Below, piece after piece: positions 17,235-26,234 of a stretch of 58,890 nt of DNA; position 1 is the first letter of the stretch, and each line of letters opens with the position of its first letter. Below the pieces are notes generated by a model. The model was not told the DNA's origin, made no database searches, and saw only the letters and a program-made list of their open reading frames with translations. This DNA comes from Oscillatoriales cyanobacterium PMM_0080. Lineage in GTDB: Bacteria > Cyanobacteriota > Cyanobacteriia > Cyanobacteriales > Microcoleaceae. Both the position numbers and the translations under genes were made by a program. The stretch is from the NCBI GenBank assembly GCA_949127775.1, contig CASBQF010000175.1, forward strand, positions 1 through 58,890, written 5' to 3'.

Positions 17235-18140
17235 ATGAGATTTATCAATCCCAAAATCGACTTGGCGTTCAAAAAAATATTCGGTTCTAGCGAAAGTAAG
17301 GACATTCTGATTGATTTTTTAAACGCCATCCTTTATGAAGCACAACCAGTCATCGAAAACTTAGAAATAATCGACGCCCAACCAGCAGTAAATCAACCTT
17401 TTGGAATCCAAGACACACAGCTAGATGTCAAAGCCACAATTAATGGTGACAGAATCGCCCTAGTTGAAATCCAACTGATTAACGTACCTTCCTTCGGGAA
17501 CAGAGCTTTGTATAATGCTGCCAAAACCTACAGCCTAAAATTAACACCAGAAGAACGCTATCAAAGACTAAAAACAGTAATTTCCTTAAAAATTGCCGAC
17601 TTTGAAATGTTTGAAAATCAGCCAGAATTCATGTCCAGGTTTGTTTTCAAAGAAAAAGATCAACAGTTTGAGTCTCCAGATACTGAAATAGAATTAGTAT
17701 TTATCGAACTACCAAAATTTAGCAAAGAATTAGCACAATTAGAAACAGCCGCCGATCAATGGATTTATTTCCTTCAAAATGCCAGCACTTTAGAAACATT
17801 ACCAGAAATACTGAGTGCAGTTCCCGGAATTAATAAAGCTTTGAAAATTGCCAGCAAAGACAACTTCAGTAAGGCAGAATTAACCCAATTTCAAAACCAA
17901 GAAGTGTGGATTCAAGACCAGCAGATTGCTATAGATATAGCAAAAGACCAGGTGACAAAAACTGCTCAACTATCCTTAATATTGCGTCAACTCGTGCGGC
18001 GTTTAGGCGCAATCGAACCAGAAACAGAAAACTGTATTCGTCAATTAGGTTTAGAGGAATTAGAAGAATTAGGAGATGCCGTGCTAGATTTCAAGCATCT
18101 GTCAGATTTAACAGCATGGTTGCAGGCTAATGCGATATAG
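17235..18140 (+). CDS. Rpn/PD-(D/E)XK family nuclease-transposase
   Basis: A 301-residue protein of the recombination-promoting nuclease/putative transposase group. The N-terminus reads MRFINPKIDLAFKKIFG, and QLDVKA...ALVEIQL gives the D-(E/x)-Q part of the PD-(D/E)XK active site. The C-terminus (LILRQLVRRLG...LEELEELGDAVLDF) is a DUF4351 domain, common in cyanobacterial members. It lies inside what otherwise reads as one GldA-F-G/DUF4340 operon and is preceded by dispersed repeats, so it is probably a later insertion. It shows no obvious decay. Confidence 0.88.
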   Translation: MRFINPKIDLAFKKIFGSSESKDILIDFLNAILYEAQPVIENLEIIDAQPAVNQPFGIQDTQLDVKATINGDRIALVEIQLINVPSFGNRALYNAAKTYSLKLTPEERYQRLKTVISLKIADFEMFENQPEFMSRFVFKEKDQQFESPDTEIELVFIELPKFSKELAQLETAADQWIYFLQNASTLETLPEILSAVPGINKALKIASKDNFSKAELTQFQNQEVWIQDQQIAIDIAKDQVTKTAQLSLILRQLVRRLGAIEPETENCIRQLGLEELEELGDAVLDFKHLSDLTAWLQANAI

Positions 18141-18184
18141 AATAATATTCTCGAACTGGAATTTTGTTACCCAATATTTACCTT

Positions 18185-20227
18185 ATGAAAATTAGCAAAA
18201 CAAATTGGAAATACATTTTTTGGCTGGGCCCTCTCCTCACCGCAGCCGGGTTAACAGCAAGACTCCTATCCGCAGCATGGGAACCCCTGACAGTCGGTTT
18301 AGTGATTGCGGGCATAGTGACGATCGCACTTTGGCTGCTATCTTTAACTTACGAACAAGGCTTTTGGGGAAAACGTTCCACTCAAGCCAGTACCAACGCC
18401 CTGATTGCTACCTTCGCCGTCTTCCTGATTCTCGGGGTAATTAACTTCATCGCCTTTCGCTATCCCGTCCGCATCGACTTAACCGAAAGCAAACAATTTA
18501 CCCTCGCCCCCCAGACTCAACAAATCCTGCGAAACCTGCAACAACCGGTCAAAGTTTTGGTGTTTGATCCCACCCAAAATCCCCAAATTAAAGAATTACT
18601 GCAAAGCTACAAACGCGAAGGAGGCGAAAAATTCCAATTCGAGTTTGTAGACCCCCTGTCCCAACCGGGAAAAGCCCGGGAATTTAGCATTACGAGTATC
18701 GGAGAAATTTACCTACAATCCGGTGACAAAAAACAGGTACTACAAAAAGGCGGTACTGCTTTTGGTAGCGACCCAAATCAAGGACTTTCTGAAATAAAAC
18801 TTACCAATGGCTTAGAAGAAATACTCAGTACCCGCAATCCCACTGTCTACTTTTTGCAAGGCAAAGGAGAACGCCCGATAAAGGAAGGTCAAGGCGGAAT
18901 TCAGCAAGCTGAAAAAGCCCTGAAAGACAAATACTATAATGCCAAAACCCTAAATTTGGCAGAAAGTAAACAAATACCAGAAGATGCAGATGCTTTAATT
19001 ATGGCTGGGCTGGACAAACCATTTTCAGATACAGAAATTAAAGCACTTCAAGCTTATTTCGATCGCGGCGGCAGTTTATTCTTAATGGTAGACCCGGGAA
19101 TTAATACGGGATTGGACAAAATTCTGCAAGAATGGGGCGTAAAACTAGACAATCGTTTGGCTATCGATGCTTCGGGCGGTGGTCAAAGATTCGGGCTCGG
19201 CCCCACGGTTCCCACAGTCAGGCGCTACGGCGAACATCCGATTACTCAAAGTTTTGGCGCTGGGATTTCATTTTATCCCTTTGCTCGTGCTTTGGAAACC
19301 TCGCCGGTAGTAGGGATAGAGGAAAAACCGCTGATTTGGACGAGTCAGGAAAGTTGGGCGGAAAGCGATTTGACGACTAAGAAATTGGAGTTTGATCCGA
19401 AGACCGATCGACAAGGCCCGTTATTATTAGGTGTGGCTTTAGTTCGATCGGCTTCTGACAGCACTCCATCAAATCCCTCACCCTCACCAACACCAAAACC
19501 AGTCACGCCTTCACCCCAAGCATCACCGACAACCTCCCCATCACCAACAACCTCCCCATCACCGACAACATCCCCATCACCGAAACCTTCGCCATCGCCA
19601 ACAACTTCGCCGAAACCTTCACCATCGCCAACAACTTCGCCGAAACCTTCACCATCGCCAACAACTTCGCCAACAACTTCGCCATCGCCAACAACTTCGC
19701 CCGTAGCTTCGCCAATTAGCTATTCGGTGATTGTTTCCCAGGAAGCTACACCTCCAGCAGTACCGACAATTTCACCAATACCCGCAGCAACTCCCACAAC
19801 ATCTCCCACAACATCGCCAGAAAGTTCACCAACACCGACAACATCTCCGACAACATCTCCGACACCCACAACAGAAATATTTCCCACAACATCACCCACA
19901 ACATCACCCACAACATCACCCAGTCCAAAGTCAACTCCTGCTGCGCCTTCAACTCCTAGAAAAATAGCCCGCATGGTAGTTATGGGTACATCTCAATTTG
20001 TGACTAACGGTTGGTTTGACCAACAACTGAATAGCGACGTGTTTCTCAACTCAGTCAGTTGGTTGAGTAAACCAGACCAACAAAGCTTTTCTATCAGTCC
20101 GAAAAAATCGACAAACCGTCGCATTAACATGACTACCGTCCAAGTAGGATTACTGGTTTTAGGTTGGCTAATTTGGCCTTTACTCGGACTAGGAGTTGGC
20201 GGCGTTATCTGGTGGAAGAGAAGATAA
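18185..20227 (+). CDS. GldG-like ABC auxiliary protein with Thr/Ser/Pro linker
   Basis: A 680-residue protein. Three N-terminal hydrophobic segments (within residues 1-100) are followed by an extracytoplasmic ABC_transp_aux/GldG domain (RIDLTESKQFTLAPQT, then VYFLQGKGE and a GGSLFLMVDPG block). A very long Ser/Pro/Thr-rich linker spans about residues 425-590. A short C-terminal part (VVMGTSQFVTNGWF) precedes a final membrane helix. The ATG at 18185 is preferred over an upstream TTG. It should partner the ATPase at 14093 and the permease at 16240. The linker resembles wall-spanning or glycosylated stalks, but that is inference. Confidence 0.85.
   Translation: MKISKTNWKYIFWLGPLLTAAGLTARLLSAAWEPLTVGLVIAGIVTIALWLLSLTYEQGFWGKRSTQASTNALIATFAVFLILGVINFIAFRYPVRIDLTESKQFTLAPQTQQILRNLQQPVKVLVFDPTQNPQIKELLQSYKREGGEKFQFEFVDPLSQPGKAREFSITSIGEIYLQSGDKKQVLQKGGTAFGSDPNQGLSEIKLTNGLEEILSTRNPTVYFLQGKGERPIKEGQGGIQQAEKALKDKYYNAKTLNLAESKQIPEDADALIMAGLDKPFSDTEIKALQAYFDRGGSLFLMVDPGINTGLDKILQEWGVKLDNRLAIDASGGGQRFGLGPTVPTVRRYGEHPITQSFGAGISFYPFARALETSPVVGIEEKPLIWTSQESWAESDLTTKKLEFDPKTDRQGPLLLGVALVRSASDSTPSNPSPSPTPKPVTPSPQASPTTSPSPTTSPSPTTSPSPKPSPSPTTSPKPSPSPTTSPKPSPSPTTSPTTSPSPTTSPVASPISYSVIVSQEATPPAVPTISPIPAATPTTSPTTSPESSPTPTTSPTTSPTPTTEIFPTTSPTTSPTTSPSPKSTPAAPSTPRKIARMVVMGTSQFVTNGWFDQQLNSDVFLNSVSWLSKPDQQSFSISPKKSTNRRINMTTVQVGLLVLGWLIWPLLGLGVGGVIWWKRR
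19460..19925 (+). repeat. Coding repeats for the TTSPSP linker
   Basis: Imperfect tandem repeats built from CCATCGCCAACAACTTCGCC-like units encode PSPTTSPKPS-like peptides in the GldG-like protein. Unit similarity is highest at 19590-19700. Length polymorphism between strains would be expected. Confidence 0.8.
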
Positions 20228-20267
20228 ATTAGTTGACTGTTGACTGTTGACTGTTGTTATTAAGTTG

Positions 20268-20485
20268 TAAGGTGCGCATTGCGCACCCTACTTAGGTCTA
20301 GTAAGGTGTGCATTGCGCACCCTACGTAGGTCTAACTAATAACCAATAACCAATAACCAATAACATTAATTAACAGTAAACAGTCAGTAAGGTGCGCAGT
20401 GCGCACCCTACGTAGGTCTAATTACCAATTACCAATTACCAATGCCCAATGCCCAATGCCCAATGCCCAATTCCCAATGTCCAGT
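20268..20485. repeat. GGTGCGCA palindromes plus CCAATNN heptamer arrays
   Basis: The spacer between the GldG-like and DUF4340 genes holds three copies of a palindromic unit, AAGGTGCGCATTGCGCACC followed by CTACGTAGGTCTA (starting near 20268, 20300 and 20389). It also holds arrays of AATAACC, CCAATTA and CCAATGC heptamers. These repeats create a false upstream coding extension (MPNAQCPMP...) of the following gene. Confidence 0.8.
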
Positions 20486-20489
20486 TATT

Positions 20490-21134
20490 ATGAAATTGCA
20501 GAAAAATACATTCATATTGATAGCCGTTGCGCTAAGCATGATTGGGTTAGTTTCGTTGTTCGAGATGCAAGTTTCTCCGCAACAGGAAGCGGCTAAGGAT
20601 GAAAAACAAAAGATTTTTACCTTCAAGTCCGATCGCGTACAATTCTTTACAGTGAAAACTCCCGAAAAAATCTTGACTTTTGAAAGAGTTTATGCTACTA
20701 AAGGAGGCCATTCTAACTGGGAAATGAAATTGCCAGTGCAAGCACACGCGAGTCAGGCATCAGTGGATTTTTTGTTAGACAGGCTAGCAACAGGAAAGAG
20801 CGATCGTACAATTAATATTACAGCCGCTCAACTGCCAGAATTCGGTCTCGACAAGCCCCAAGCTACAGTCACAGTCAAGCTAGACAACCAAGAAACTCAC
20901 CGCCTAGTGTTAGGCAAAACAGACTTTAGCGGCCGCTTCTTGTACGCTAGAGCCAATCCGGCGGAAGCGCCGCCTCAAAATTCAGCCGAAAATTTGCCCG
21001 TGCTGCTAGTGCCTTTTGACTTTAAAAATGCCGTCCAGCGACCTTTGTCAGAATGGAAAAAAGCAGAAACACCCAAACCAGAGAAACCGCAAACACCCTC
21101 ACCATCTCCCACGCCAAGTCCTGAGAATCAATAG
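20490..21134 (+). CDS. DUF4340 domain protein
   Basis: A 214-residue protein with one N-terminal membrane helix (TFILIAVALSMIGLVSLF) and an extracytoplasmic domain matching DUF4340 (DFLLDRLATGKSDRTI, LPEFGLDKPQATVTVKLD, LVLGKTDFSGRFLYAR). It ends in a Pro/Ser-rich tail. The start is the ATG at 20490; the upstream frame is only translated repeat. DUF4340 genes commonly follow GldG-type genes, so it is taken as the fourth part of this ABC system. Its biochemical role is not known. Confidence 0.85.
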   Translation: MKLQKNTFILIAVALSMIGLVSLFEMQVSPQQEAAKDEKQKIFTFKSDRVQFFTVKTPEKILTFERVYATKGGHSNWEMKLPVQAHASQASVDFLLDRLATGKSDRTINITAAQLPEFGLDKPQATVTVKLDNQETHRLVLGKTDFSGRFLYARANPAEAPPQNSAENLPVLLVPFDFKNAVQRPLSEWKKAETPKPEKPQTPSPSPTPSPENQ

Positions 21135-21202
21135 ATGGCAGGTCGATCGAATTTGGTGCGGGACACAGCAGATTCGGTCTTGCCCAGCAACACTCTGAGA
21201 TA

Positions 21203-21359
21203 GAATTTAAAGCAATACGGTTCAATTAACGTTTTGTATCGCCCGGAGATCCCCCTAAATCCCCCTTAAGAAGGGGGACTTTGAGGAATTTCTTGTCCCC
21301 CCCTTTTTAAGGGGGGCTAGGGGGGATCTGGCTTAAATGAACTGTATTAAAATCTAAAG
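21203..21359. mobile_element. MITE-like hairpin element, second copy
   Basis: A 137-bp relative of the element at 7355-7490, located at 21213-21349. The C/G-run core is nearly identical. The outer inverted repeats (AATACGGTTCAATTAA-like) are imperfect, with two mismatches over 16 bases. The 10 bases on each side (21203-21212 and 21350-21359) match at 8 of 10 positions, consistent with an aged target duplication. It lies between DUF4340 and potA. Confidence 0.75.
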
Positions 21360-21467
21360 AACAAATCCCAAAATCTCTCAATTCCAACATTCCTCGCCTA
21401 AAATACAGAAAAGTCTAAAGTTAAACTGTATTTAAGCAGCGTGCATTACTCCCAGGAAAGGGCGAAT

Positions 21468-22598
21468 ATGTTTCAGACAGCACTCAACCAAGGTACGACA
21501 GCAACGGATACAGCGCTTGACGTTGAACTCCGCAAGGTCTTTAAGGTATTTAACGGCGAAACCGCAGTCCGCGGAGTTGACCTCAGCATTCGCCAGGGAG
21601 AATTTTTTAGCATTCTCGGCCCTTCCGGCTGTGGTAAGACTACGACGCTGCGGTTAATCGCTGGTTTCGAGACTCCCTCGGCGGGCGAATTGATGATTCG
21701 CGGCCAGTCGATGACTAACACTCCGGCTTACCGCCGTCCGGTAAATACTGTGTTTCAAAGTTATGCTTTGTTCGGACACATGAATGTCTGGGACAATATT
21801 GCTTTTGGATTGCGGATTAAAAAGCTGCCGAAAGCGGAAATTGAAGAACGGGTACGGGAAGTTTTGCAATTGGTGAAAATGGAATCTTTCGCCAACAGGT
21901 TTCCTGGTCAAATGTCGGGCGGCCAGCAGCAGCGGGTGGCTTTGGCGAGAGCTCTGGTAAATCGACCGGCGGTTCTACTTCTGGATGAGCCCCTCGGTGC
22001 TCTGGATTTGAAGTTGCGGAAGCAGATGCAGTTGGAATTGTCGAATTTGCATCAAGAGTTGGGTTTGACTTTTGTGATGGTGACTCACGACCAAGAAGAG
22101 GCGATGAGTCTTTCTAACCGGATTGCGGTGATGCACGAGGGCAGGATTGAGCAAATTGGCTCTCCTGAAGAGATTTATGAGTGCCCGCAGACGGCTTTTG
22201 TGGCGGATTTTATTGGTGATACGAATTTGTTTTCTGGTACGGTGGAGTCGATCGACCGATCGACTCTCACAGTTCGCACATCCGCCAATCTGAAAATAAT
22301 CGTTCAGCAGTCGGATATGTGGAGTGGTGTCATCGGCGATGCTGTGATGGTTAGCGTCCGGCCCGAAAAAGTATATTTGAATCTCTACCAGCCGGAAGTT
22401 TCGGTCAACTGTTTTGAAGGGCGACTCAAAAATATTATGTACATGGGTACGCACGTTCATTACGTGGTTGAGTTGTCGTCAGGCGATAAAATTACGGTGC
22501 GCCAGCCAAATACAGGCGGCACTTTCCCAGACCCGCATACGCCGATTTATGCCTACTGGGGAACTACTGATTGTCTCGCTTTGGGCGATCGAAAATAA
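21468..22598 (+). CDS. potA: Polyamine ABC transporter ATPase PotA
   Basis: A 376-residue ATPase of the spermidine/putrescine importer class. Walker [10 protein letters not shown], signature [15 protein letters not shown] and Walker [12 protein letters not shown] are intact. The C-terminal third is a TOBE-type regulatory domain ([10 protein letters not shown]). The start at ATG 21468 has AGGAAAGG directly upstream; the GTG at 21441 is less likely. It is the first gene of a potA-potD-potB-potC set. In the cell it would energise polyamine uptake from the cytoplasmic face. Confidence 0.92.
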   Translation: MFQTALNQGTTATDTALDVELRKVFKVFNGETAVRGVDLSIRQGEFFSILGPSGCGKTTTLRLIAGFETPSAGELMIRGQSMTNTPAYRRPVNTVFQSYALFGHMNVWDNIAFGLRIKKLPKAEIEERVREVLQLVKMESFANRFPGQMSGGQQQRVALARALVNRPAVLLLDEPLGALDLKLRKQMQLELSNLHQELGLTFVMVTHDQEEAMSLSNRIAVMHEGRIEQIGSPEEIYECPQTAFVADFIGDTNLFSGTVESIDRSTLTVRTSANLKIIVQQSDMWSGVIGDAVMVSVRPEKVYLNLYQPEVSVNCFEGRLKNIMYMGTHVHYVVELSSGDKITVRQPNTGGTFPDPHTPIYAYWGTTDCLALGDRK

Positions 22599-22611
22599 TT
22601 ATGAAGGAAGA

Positions 22612-22822
22612 AGGAAGAAGGAAGAAGGAAGAAGGAAGAAGTAAGAAGGAAGAAAGAAGAAGGAAGAAGTAAGAAGGAAGAAAGAAGAAGGAAGAAGGAA
22701 AAAAATAATTCAACCTTTTTCAATTACCGATTCCCGATTCCCAATTCCCAATTCCCAATTACCAATTACCAATTCTCAATTCCCATTCCTGAATCAAAAA
22801 TCAAAAATCAAAAATCAAAAAT
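22612..22822. repeat. Purine-rich GAAGGAA tract and other short tandem repeats
   Basis: The potA-potD spacer holds a ~90-bp run of GAAGGAA/GAAGAAG units, then CCCAATT-type heptamers, then four AATCAAA units. The asymmetric purine strand could adopt non-B DNA structure. Confidence 0.8.
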
Positions 22823-22828
22823 CAAACT

Positions 22829-23959
22829 GTGCCTCCAACTAATCTACCAATTTCCAGGTTTTGCAGGGCTAATTCTACACGTCGTCATTTCCTAAAAAAT
22901 TCGGTGGCGACAATCTCCGGCTTAGCCCTTTCTAGTTGCGGCTGGAGACTTGCAGATGTACAATCTGCCCCTCCCGTCAAAGGTAATGCTGACCAACTTT
23001 TTATCTACACTTGGGCCGGCTATACGGATGAAGCTTTGCTCGATCGCTTTGCCGAAAAAACAGGCATCCGCGTAGTTGCAGACGTATTTAGCTCCAACGA
23101 AGAGATGCTGGCTAGAGTTCAAGCTGGGGGCGGCAGGGCTTACAGCATCATTTACCCGTCTGACTACATGGTGATTCAGATGGCGCAGCTAGGTCTGTTG
23201 AGCCAATTAGACCACTCGATTTTAGGCGGACTCGATCGGCTAAAAAAGCAGTTCCAAAACCCTGTATATGACCCAGGAAACCGCTACAGCGTAGCTTTGG
23301 CTTGGGGAACCACAGGCCTAATTTACAACAGCGAACAGCTCAAGGAATCTCCAGAAGATTGGAGTTATTTGTGGAAACACAAACAGGAGTTGAAAAAGCG
23401 AATGACGCTCGCCAGTGATGTTCGAGAAGTCATGGGCGCTGCGTTACGGATGCTGGGCTATTCTCTGAATTCTACGAACCCAGAGCAAGTCAAAAAAGCT
23501 TACGAAAAGTTGGTAGAGTTAAAACCGTCGATCGCCTCTTTTACGACTGACGCTTGGCGGCCGCAAATTCTGACGGGAGATTTGAAGATAGCCATGTGTT
23601 ACTCTTCTGATGCCAATGAAGTAATTCCAGATAATGACAAATTGCGCTACGTTGTGCCAAGCAGCGGTTCTTCCCTATGGACTGACACTTTAGTAATTCC
23701 TAAAGGTGCTCCGAATCCCGAAGCAGCTTATAAATGGATTAACTTTATGCTGCAACCAGATGTTGCTGCTTCTTTAGTAGAGCGGTTGAGTTTTTCAACT
23801 CCTTCGGAAGATGCTTTTAGTTTATTGTCGCCGGAAGTGAGAGAAAATCCAATTCTTTTCCCCTCGGAAGCTATTTTGAAAAATTGCGAAGGTGTTGCTC
23901 CAGTAGGAAAATTCATCGACGTGTACGATCGCTATTGGACTAAGTTAACTAGCGGCTAA
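22829..23959 (+). CDS. potD: Polyamine-binding protein PotD (Tat lipoprotein)
   Basis: A 376-residue periplasmic binding protein of the PotD/PotF family (FIYTWAGYTDEALLDRFAEKTGI is the usual opening, then IIYPSDYMV and KGAPNPEAAYKWINFM). The N-terminus carries a Tat-like STRRHFLKN motif (Arg18-Arg19) and a lipobox LSSC with Cys37, so it is probably exported folded and lipid-anchored. The start is a GTG at 22829, with no ATG before the Tat motif and no clear ribosome site because repeats fill the spacer. It captures polyamine for the PotABC complex. Confidence 0.9.
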   Translation: MPPTNLPISRFCRANSTRRHFLKNSVATISGLALSSCGWRLADVQSAPPVKGNADQLFIYTWAGYTDEALLDRFAEKTGIRVVADVFSSNEEMLARVQAGGGRAYSIIYPSDYMVIQMAQLGLLSQLDHSILGGLDRLKKQFQNPVYDPGNRYSVALAWGTTGLIYNSEQLKESPEDWSYLWKHKQELKKRMTLASDVREVMGAALRMLGYSLNSTNPEQVKKAYEKLVELKPSIASFTTDAWRPQILTGDLKIAMCYSSDANEVIPDNDKLRYVVPSSGSSLWTDTLVIPKGAPNPEAAYKWINFMLQPDVAASLVERLSFSTPSEDAFSLLSPEVRENPILFPSEAILKNCEGVAPVGKFIDVYDRYWTKLTSG

Positions 23960-24115
23960 TCATCAACTGTAGGGCGGACTTTACACGCAATATCTGATGA
24001 TTTTCAGCCAATTTTGACATCAATCCGCCCCCATAGTCGATCGCCAAATCCATCCATATTATATCCGCGTTAATCCGCGTTAATCAGCGGTTAAAAACTC
24101 AAAAAAGATTGATTT

Positions 24116-25027
24116 ATGGCTGTTTCCACTCAAGCTCCCCCTCCTACTCCTCCCAATGCTCCCTCGAAGCCTGAAACACTTCCCCCGTGGTCAAAATGGG
24201 CTGGGCCGCTAGCATTGCTCGGCCCTTCTGGCTTATTCCTGATTTTATTATTAGTAATACCAACTCTGGTGATTTTTCAGCTTAGCTTGGTGCCGAATAT
24301 TAAGCCGGGAGATTTGGTGAATCCTTCGGGAATCGGCAATTACCTGCGAGTGTTTGAGCCGCTGAATTTGCAGGTGATGGGTCGATCGCTCTTTTTCGCC
24401 ACAGGAACAACTATTCTGTGTTTACTATTGGGATTTCCCGTCGCTTACTGGATAGCCCTGAATGTCTCGCCCAAGTGGCGAAATTTAACATTGTTGGGCT
24501 TTGTGTTGCCACTGTGGACTTCTTCGCTGTTGCGATCGTATGCTTGGATTACAATTCTGCGTCCTACGGGCGTTCTCAACTCGCTCCTGGGACTTTTGGG
24601 CATTCCTCCTCTAGAATTGCTAAATCAAAGTTCCGCCGTTCTGATCGGCATGACATACAGCTATTTGCCTTATATCGTGACAGTTCTCTACGCTTCTTTA
24701 GAAAAGCTCGATCGCAGGTTGCTAGAAGCATCTCAGGATTTGGGAGCGAATCCGGTAGAAACTTTCTGGCAAGTGACAGTACCGCAGACAATGCCGGGGA
24801 TTGCGGCGGGTTCTTTGCTAGTATTTATTAGCTGTTTGGGCGATTTTGTCGATCCAGAGTTGCTCGGTGGAGCTTCCAGCATGACAGCCGCTCGTTTAAT
24901 CTACAATCAGTTTTTGGGGGCGACTCAAAATTGGGGGCTAGGATCGGCTCTGAGTATGGTATTAATTTTTGCAGTCAGTATCGGCATTGCACTTTTACTC
25001 AAATATGGCGATCGTAATGCAGTTTAA
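24116..25027 (+). CDS. potB: Polyamine ABC permease PotB
   Basis: A 303-residue permease with six hydrophobic segments and the EAA loop typical of binding-protein-dependent permeases (LEASQDLGANPVETFWQVTVPQ). The N-terminal 30 residues are Pro-rich and cytoplasmic. It lies 156 bases after potD; the spacer contains TTAATCCGCG-type dispersed repeats. It pairs with PotC to form the membrane channel. Confidence 0.92.
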   Translation: MAVSTQAPPPTPPNAPSKPETLPPWSKWAGPLALLGPSGLFLILLLVIPTLVIFQLSLVPNIKPGDLVNPSGIGNYLRVFEPLNLQVMGRSLFFATGTTILCLLLGFPVAYWIALNVSPKWRNLTLLGFVLPLWTSSLLRSYAWITILRPTGVLNSLLGLLGIPPLELLNQSSAVLIGMTYSYLPYIVTVLYASLEKLDRRLLEASQDLGANPVETFWQVTVPQTMPGIAAGSLLVFISCLGDFVDPELLGGASSMTAARLIYNQFLGATQNWGLGSALSMVLIFAVSIGIALLLKYGDRNAV

Positions 25028-25029
25028 AG

Positions 25030-25190
25030 AAGTCATTAGTCAGTAGTTATTAGTCATTAGTTACTGGTTATTGGTTACTGGTTATTGGTAGTTGCAAATA
25101 ACAAATAACAAATAACAAATAACTACTTACCAATTCCCCAATTACCAATTACCAATTCCCCGATTACCAATTACCAATTCCCGATTAACG
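25030..25190. repeat. Short tandem repeats in potB-potC spacer
   Basis: The spacer is made of degenerate heptamers: TTATTAGTCA/TTACTGG units, then AACAAAT units, then CCAATTA/CCAATTC units. No gene or promoter is evident. These arrays may hinder or tune cotranscription. Confidence 0.75.
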
Positions 25191-25194
25191 AGAC

Positions 25195-26040
25195 ATGGAA
25201 AATACCGCCGACAATTCACAGGAGGAAATACAACCAGATATGTACTTAAAACCTAAATTTAAGATTTCTTGGCAGGTTATCTTTGCCGTTTTGATGTTTT
25301 TTTATATGTACCTGCCCATCATGGTACTCACATTTTACAGCTTTAACAAATCGCGTTTTAGCGCCGGCTGGGAAGGATTTACTTTAGATTGGTACGTTAA
25401 ATTATTTAGCGATACGCGGATTTTAATTGCTCTGAGAAACAGTTTAACAGTGGCTGTTTGTGCAGTTGCTATCTCGGCTGTACTCGGCACTCTCATGGCT
25501 GTTGGTTTAGCCCGCTACCGCTTTCCCGGCAAAAGTTTATATCAGGGAGTTTCCTATTTGCCGATTATTATTCCAGATATTGCCAGCGCAGTTGCTACTT
25601 TGGTATTTTTAGCAGCGCTGGCTATTCCCCTCAGTTTGTGGACAATTGTCGCGGCTCACGTTGTATTTTGTTTGGCTTACATTGCTCTAGCTGTTTCTAC
25701 TAGATTGGCAGATTTAAACCCGTCTTTAGAAGAAGCAGCCTTGGATTTGGGGGCGACACCAGTTGAGGCTTTTATTCAGGTTTTATTACCTCAATTATTA
25801 CCTGGTATTGTTTCGGGTTGTCTGCTGTCTTTTGTTCTCAGCATGGACGATTTTTTGATTGCGAGTTTCACCGCAGGTAGCGGGACAACAACTTTGCCAA
25901 TGGAGATTTTTAGCCGGATTCGGACTGGGGTGAAACCTGATATTAATGCTCTGAGCGTGCTATTGATAGTAGGTTCGGGAGGATTGGCATTTGCTGCGGA
26001 GTATTTACGCGGCCGCAGTGACCAAAAACGGGCTAATTAG
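25195..26040 (+). CDS. potC: Polyamine ABC permease PotC
   Basis: A 281-residue permease with six membrane segments and an EAA loop (LEEAALDLGATPVEAFIQVLLPQ). The block SMDDFLIASFTAGSGTTTLPM is characteristic of the PotC/PotI side of the heterodimer. It is the last gene of the pot set and is followed by palindromic dispersed repeats. It completes a full importer: PotA ATPase, PotB and PotC channel, PotD receptor. Confidence 0.92.
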   Translation: MENTADNSQEEIQPDMYLKPKFKISWQVIFAVLMFFYMYLPIMVLTFYSFNKSRFSAGWEGFTLDWYVKLFSDTRILIALRNSLTVAVCAVAISAVLGTLMAVGLARYRFPGKSLYQGVSYLPIIIPDIASAVATLVFLAALAIPLSLWTIVAAHVVFCLAYIALAVSTRLADLNPSLEEAALDLGATPVEAFIQVLLPQLLPGIVSGCLLSFVLSMDDFLIASFTAGSGTTTLPMEIFSRIRTGVKPDINALSVLLIVGSGGLAFAAEYLRGRSDQKRAN

Positions 26041-26054
26041 TCATTAGATTGATA

Positions 26055-26160
26055 CAATTCATCTGCGTTAATCTGTGTTTATCTGCCTGTATCTGCGGTT
26101 TAAAAACAATAATTTTGCAACCGCAGATGACAATAGATGAACGCTGATTCACGCAGATGA
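26055..26160. repeat. ATCTGCGTTAATCTG dispersed repeat, inverted pair
   Basis: Two oppositely oriented blocks of the ATCTGCGTTAATCTGTGTTTATCTGC-like family face each other and could fold into a long imperfect hairpin. Relatives occur near 24065-24095, 30306-30347 and 50459-50499. The element lies between the converging potC and desaturase genes and may serve as a terminator. Confidence 0.7.
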
Positions 26161-26234
26161 AGAGATATCTGAATAATTCCGATGCGAACAGATTTGATAT
26201 GATGGGTAGCCCTGTTTGGCCAATGCCCAATTCA

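Noticed and set aside
20442-20489. N-terminal extension MPNAQCPMPN of the DUF4340 protein
   Set aside because: It is translated heptamer repeat; the membrane helix and family similarity start at the ATG at 20490.
16186-25190. Possible CRISPR array in the regularly repeated spacers
   Set aside because: Units are 7-bp contiguous repeats without unique spacers of constant length; no cas genes are near.
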